This document shows, piece after piece, positions 61,567-64,000 of a DNA stretch of 64,000 nucleotides. A program made the translations under genes and the position numbers. Position 1 is the first letter of the stretch. Each line of letters begins with the position of its first letter. The notes beneath the pieces are model-generated. The model made no database searches, was not told the DNA's origin, and saw only the letters and a list, made by a program, of their open reading frames with translations. The stretch is from Pedobacter gandavensis. GTDB lineage: Bacteria > Bacteroidota > Bacteroidia > Sphingobacteriales > Sphingobacteriaceae. The stretch spans positions 124,001 to 188,000 of the forward strand of contig NZ_WNXC01000006.1 in assembly GCF_014172405.1 (NCBI RefSeq), in the 5' to 3' direction.

Positions 61567-63900
61567 CTATTCTACCTTTATTTCCAAGGTGGTATTCACT
61601 GGGTTTCCCGGATTTAAATTTTGAATTGATATTTTATAATAACCAGGCACATCACTGGTATAAAAATCCAGGGTACCAAGCCCCTTGTTCAACGAAACGT
61701 TGGGTGCATAATAAATCAGGCTCCTTTGGTCCGGCAATCTCCGGTTAATGGCTTGCTGTGGCGAGAATGGAACACGTGAAAGCTGTATGCCATGGAAAGC
61801 ATGTACGCTGACATAAGATTCAAGCGGATATCCATCCAAATCACCTTTGTAAGTCTGCAAACTCACAATCCCGCTAACTTTGAGCTGGTTATAAAAATAA
61901 TTACGCGCCACTACAGCTCCTTTTTTAACCTTTAAAGGATCGAAATTAAAGAACTTGTTGAAGTTAAAAACAGGTACCCCATCGAGCATAACGAAGGGAT
62001 CAACTTCGAAAAACTTTGGAACGATCAGGCCTTTATTCAGCGTAAAAAGATGAAGTCCATCCTGTTGTTTACGAACCATCACATGGGGCACATATTCCCT
62101 GAATACTTCCTCCATCGTCGTAAACCGGGTATAATCATCCAGATTAAACTGATCTTCAGCCTTTCCGAAAAATGGGATCGTATCGATTGGCGCAACATCA
62201 AGATCCTGATTTAAACTGTCCAGGTAATAGGCCTCCTGCAACTGCAAGGTTTTATGACGTTGTCTGATATCCGCCATTAAATCAGGATCAATGCGCAGCT
62301 TTGGAATACTTTCTTGATCCGCCACCTGATGTGCATAGAATGGGCTATAAATCTCTATTTTCAGCGTACTATCCTGGACTGAAGGCTGAACGATTAAATC
62401 CATATTTCCACTTAACAAAGGGATTTCCAAATCAATGTTTCCATCCTGATCACTTTCCAGTGTATAAAGCCGAACATGTTTGCCAGGAATTGTTATAAAT
62501 ATGGGGACGTTTGGGATCGGTTCTCCGGCCTTGCTCAGCACTTTACCTTTGATCAAGGGCCCATTAATTTCCGGCGGAAACTTGAACGATGCCGTATTCT
62601 TTTCGAAGACCTTTTCCCAGGGAATGGTTGCTTTACCATAGAGCGCCAGCATGGTGTTCATATCGGAAACTGAAGCCCCTGATAAATTCCTATTCCATAG
62701 AATAGGTGCCTCAGCGTTAAAATGAGACTGAAGCAGTGTGGAACTGCTCCTATCCCATCCCGAAAGTTTGTCGGTTTTTATCGCTGTGACCATGAAGTTA
62801 CTGGATGAAGTATCTTTCGTTTCCAGATTGACAGCAACCTTTTCCCGTTTATGAAAAACGGTTTTGGTTAGTTTGGCGGATATTTCTGCAGCATTGCGTT
62901 CAGGTTGAACATAATAGAATTGCTGATTAACCACCTTAAAATCTTTATCGAGGATGGTTAGCTCATTTACGCCAGGATGGAGTTCCTGATGTTGAATCTG
63001 AAAATCAAGCTTATTGCCGATCGGTTTGTTGCTTTGAGAAAGAAGCAGCGCTCCATTATTCACCAGAACCAGGTGATAATCTAAAATTGGCAGCGCATCC
63101 ACACTTAGCAAAGTAGCGGTTAAAATCGAACTGTCTTTTTTCAAATGAAACACATTTCCATGATCCTTTACCGGAGGCAATGGAATCACGGAATCCAAAG
63201 GATAAGTGATCCTGGCGAAATACTTCCTATTTTTCTCGGGTGTAAACTTAAAAGCGTTTATTCCGTATGAATTGGGTTTCAATATTGCAATGGTATCGTT
63301 TTTATCGGATAAAATGTATCCTTTAAAAAGCGGACTTTGCCATAAATCCCCATTCACACCATAGGCCAGGGTTGTTTCCAGACCAACAACCAGCTCATTA
63401 TGATTTGGCACAAAACGAAAGACTTTCAGTGGATCAAGAGTTTTTGAAATGGCCGGAAGCGGTTGATATGAATTGATCAATACGATTTGCTTCCTAAAAA
63501 AGCAGTCTTCCCCGAAATTTTTCATCCAATTTGTGTAAGCACAAATGGTGTAATTACCGGTAGGTAAATCTGTCGGCAACTGTAGATAACCCGCTGCTGT
63601 TCCGTTTTTCATACCTATCTTTTCTTGAAAAACGGGTTTATGATGGGCATCCAAAATTTCAACATAAACGATTTTACTTAGATCCTGAATATCAGCCTGC
63701 ACTACCATTGCTGGAAGTAGCTGTATCCAGATCGTTTCTCCGGCGAGGTAAAGCTCCCTATCGGTCTGGATCAATAACCGGGGCTGGTAATCACGGCTCA
63801 AATAATCCCGGAGTGATTGTTGAATATTTAGGGCTTGCTGCGCATGAACATAACCCACAATCAGCATAAAAACCCAGGAGGCAAACAATTGCTTTTTCAT
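61567..63900 (-). CDS. Large exported macroglobulin-like protein with plug-like end
   Basis: The 777-residue protein has a signal peptide (cleavage after AQ near 21). Residues about 40-140 show the MG2-like pattern LIQTDRELYLAGETIWIQLL and LPTGNYTICAYTNWM. Around 610-720 is a degenerate TonB-plug-like region (MEEVFREYVPHVMVRKQ, PFVMLDGVPVFNFNKF, VSGIVSLQTYKGD). Such proteins occur widely in Bacteroidota next to TonB receptors; function is unknown. Its upstream 100 nt run to the window end without a clear promoter. Confidence 0.65.
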   Translation of the reverse strand: MKKQLFASWVFMLIVGYVHAQQALNIQQSLRDYLSRDYQPRLLIQTDRELYLAGETIWIQLLPAMVVQADIQDLSKIVYVEILDAHHKPVFQEKIGMKNGTAAGYLQLPTDLPTGNYTICAYTNWMKNFGEDCFFRKQIVLINSYQPLPAISKTLDPLKVFRFVPNHNELVVGLETTLAYGVNGDLWQSPLFKGYILSDKNDTIAILKPNSYGINAFKFTPEKNRKYFARITYPLDSVIPLPPVKDHGNVFHLKKDSSILTATLLSVDALPILDYHLVLVNNGALLLSQSNKPIGNKLDFQIQHQELHPGVNELTILDKDFKVVNQQFYYVQPERNAAEISAKLTKTVFHKREKVAVNLETKDTSSSNFMVTAIKTDKLSGWDRSSSTLLQSHFNAEAPILWNRNLSGASVSDMNTMLALYGKATIPWEKVFEKNTASFKFPPEINGPLIKGKVLSKAGEPIPNVPIFITIPGKHVRLYTLESDQDGNIDLEIPLLSGNMDLIVQPSVQDSTLKIEIYSPFYAHQVADQESIPKLRIDPDLMADIRQRHKTLQLQEAYYLDSLNQDLDVAPIDTIPFFGKAEDQFNLDDYTRFTTMEEVFREYVPHVMVRKQQDGLHLFTLNKGLIVPKFFEVDPFVMLDGVPVFNFNKFFNFDPLKVKKGAVVARNYFYNQLKVSGIVSLQTYKGDLDGYPLESYVSVHAFHGIQLSRVPFSPQQAINRRLPDQRSLIYYAPNVSLNKGLGTLDFYTSDVPGYYKISIQNLNPGNPVNTTLEIKVE

Positions 63901-64000
63901 GTGTACAAATTTTAAGAATACTGATTAATATGGCCAAAAAGCCGGTTTTTGATTTGAGCCACCACGGGTGGTACATTCGATACAATTCTTGTTTGTCAAA

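Noticed and set aside
63961..63972. Small inverted repeat ACCAC-GG-GTGGT near the window end
   Set aside because: The arms are only 5 bp, and nothing nearby gives it meaning.
1..64000. tRNA, rRNA, CRISPR, insertion sequences or prophage
   Set aside because: I looked for typical tRNA arms, repeat-spacer patterns, transposase motifs and phage genes and saw none.

Overview
The window looks like chromosomal DNA of a Bacteroidota bacterium, most likely a Pedobacter-like member of the Sphingobacteriaceae. The reasons are the fused CcoN-CcoO oxidase subunit with a monoheme CcoP, many SusC/plug-like and macroglobulin-like surface proteins, a split KdpD, promoters of the TAnnTTTG type and weak Shine-Dalgarno sequences. 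I see no rRNA, tRNA, CRISPR array, insertion sequence or prophage. This is core and semi-core chromosome, not an island.

Layout. (1) 1-2.3 kb: an outer-membrane barrel protein and a small secreted protein. (2) 2.27-9.6 kb: a TPP-riboswitch-controlled thiamine operon, thiS-thiC-tenI-like-thiD-thiE-thiG-thiH-thiF/rhodanese. (3) 9.6-12.3 kb: an ABC pair on the minus strand and a CvfB-like RNA-binding protein. (4) 12.4-21.5 kb, minus strand: a tight five-gene operon of HD-PycTM protein, polyphosphate kinase, SdiA-regulated-type lipoprotein, GAF-domain protein and a kinase-like/BamA-like outer-membrane protein. (5) 21.6-36.6 kb: a microaerobic respiration region with ccoI, ccoS, ccoNO, ccoQ, ccoP, ccoG, ccoH, a TauE/SafE-like protein, a truncated hemoglobin, hemN, a Cys-tailed half D-lactate dehydrogenase, a REC-CRP fusion regulator, a FixL-like kinase and an unrecognised Cys-rich, possibly FMN-barrel protein. 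(6) 37-43.3 kb: a NagX-like acyltransferase, then copper handling (MbnP-, MbnH- and SCO1-like proteins and two paralogous CNGKCYL proteins). (7) 43.4-47.6 kb: thioesterase, fabH, and metE behind a cobalamin riboswitch. (8) 47.6-58.4 kb: a kdp potassium-transport operon with split KdpD, a separate histidine kinase, a porin and an NtrC-type regulator. (9) 58.4-64 kb: an ArgE-like deacylase, a GNAT enzyme, a second SCO1 with a cytochrome c, and a large macroglobulin/plug-like protein.

The most interesting result is a small regulon that can be read directly. Upstream of ccoI, ccoN, the half-LDH/hemN pair, and the shared divergent region of the FixL-like kinase and the Cys-rich gene there are two TGA-N6-TCA dyads whose centres are 22 bp apart. 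In each case a TAnnTTTG-like box starts exactly 29.5 bp from the proximal centre. The REC-CRP protein encoded in the same cluster has an FNR-type recognition helix (E317..S320-R321), so it probably binds these sites. With the FixL-like kinase next to it, the locus reads as a compressed FixL-FixJ-FixK pathway in two proteins.

A second regulatory find is the kdp operon. A sigma-54-like promoter and a 17-bp palindrome lie between the first small ORF and the NtrC-type regulator. This suggests that potassium uptake here is driven by an enhancer-binding protein and not by a KdpE-type regulator. Two unlisted micro-ORFs (27 and 40 codons) sit in this operon beside kdpF.
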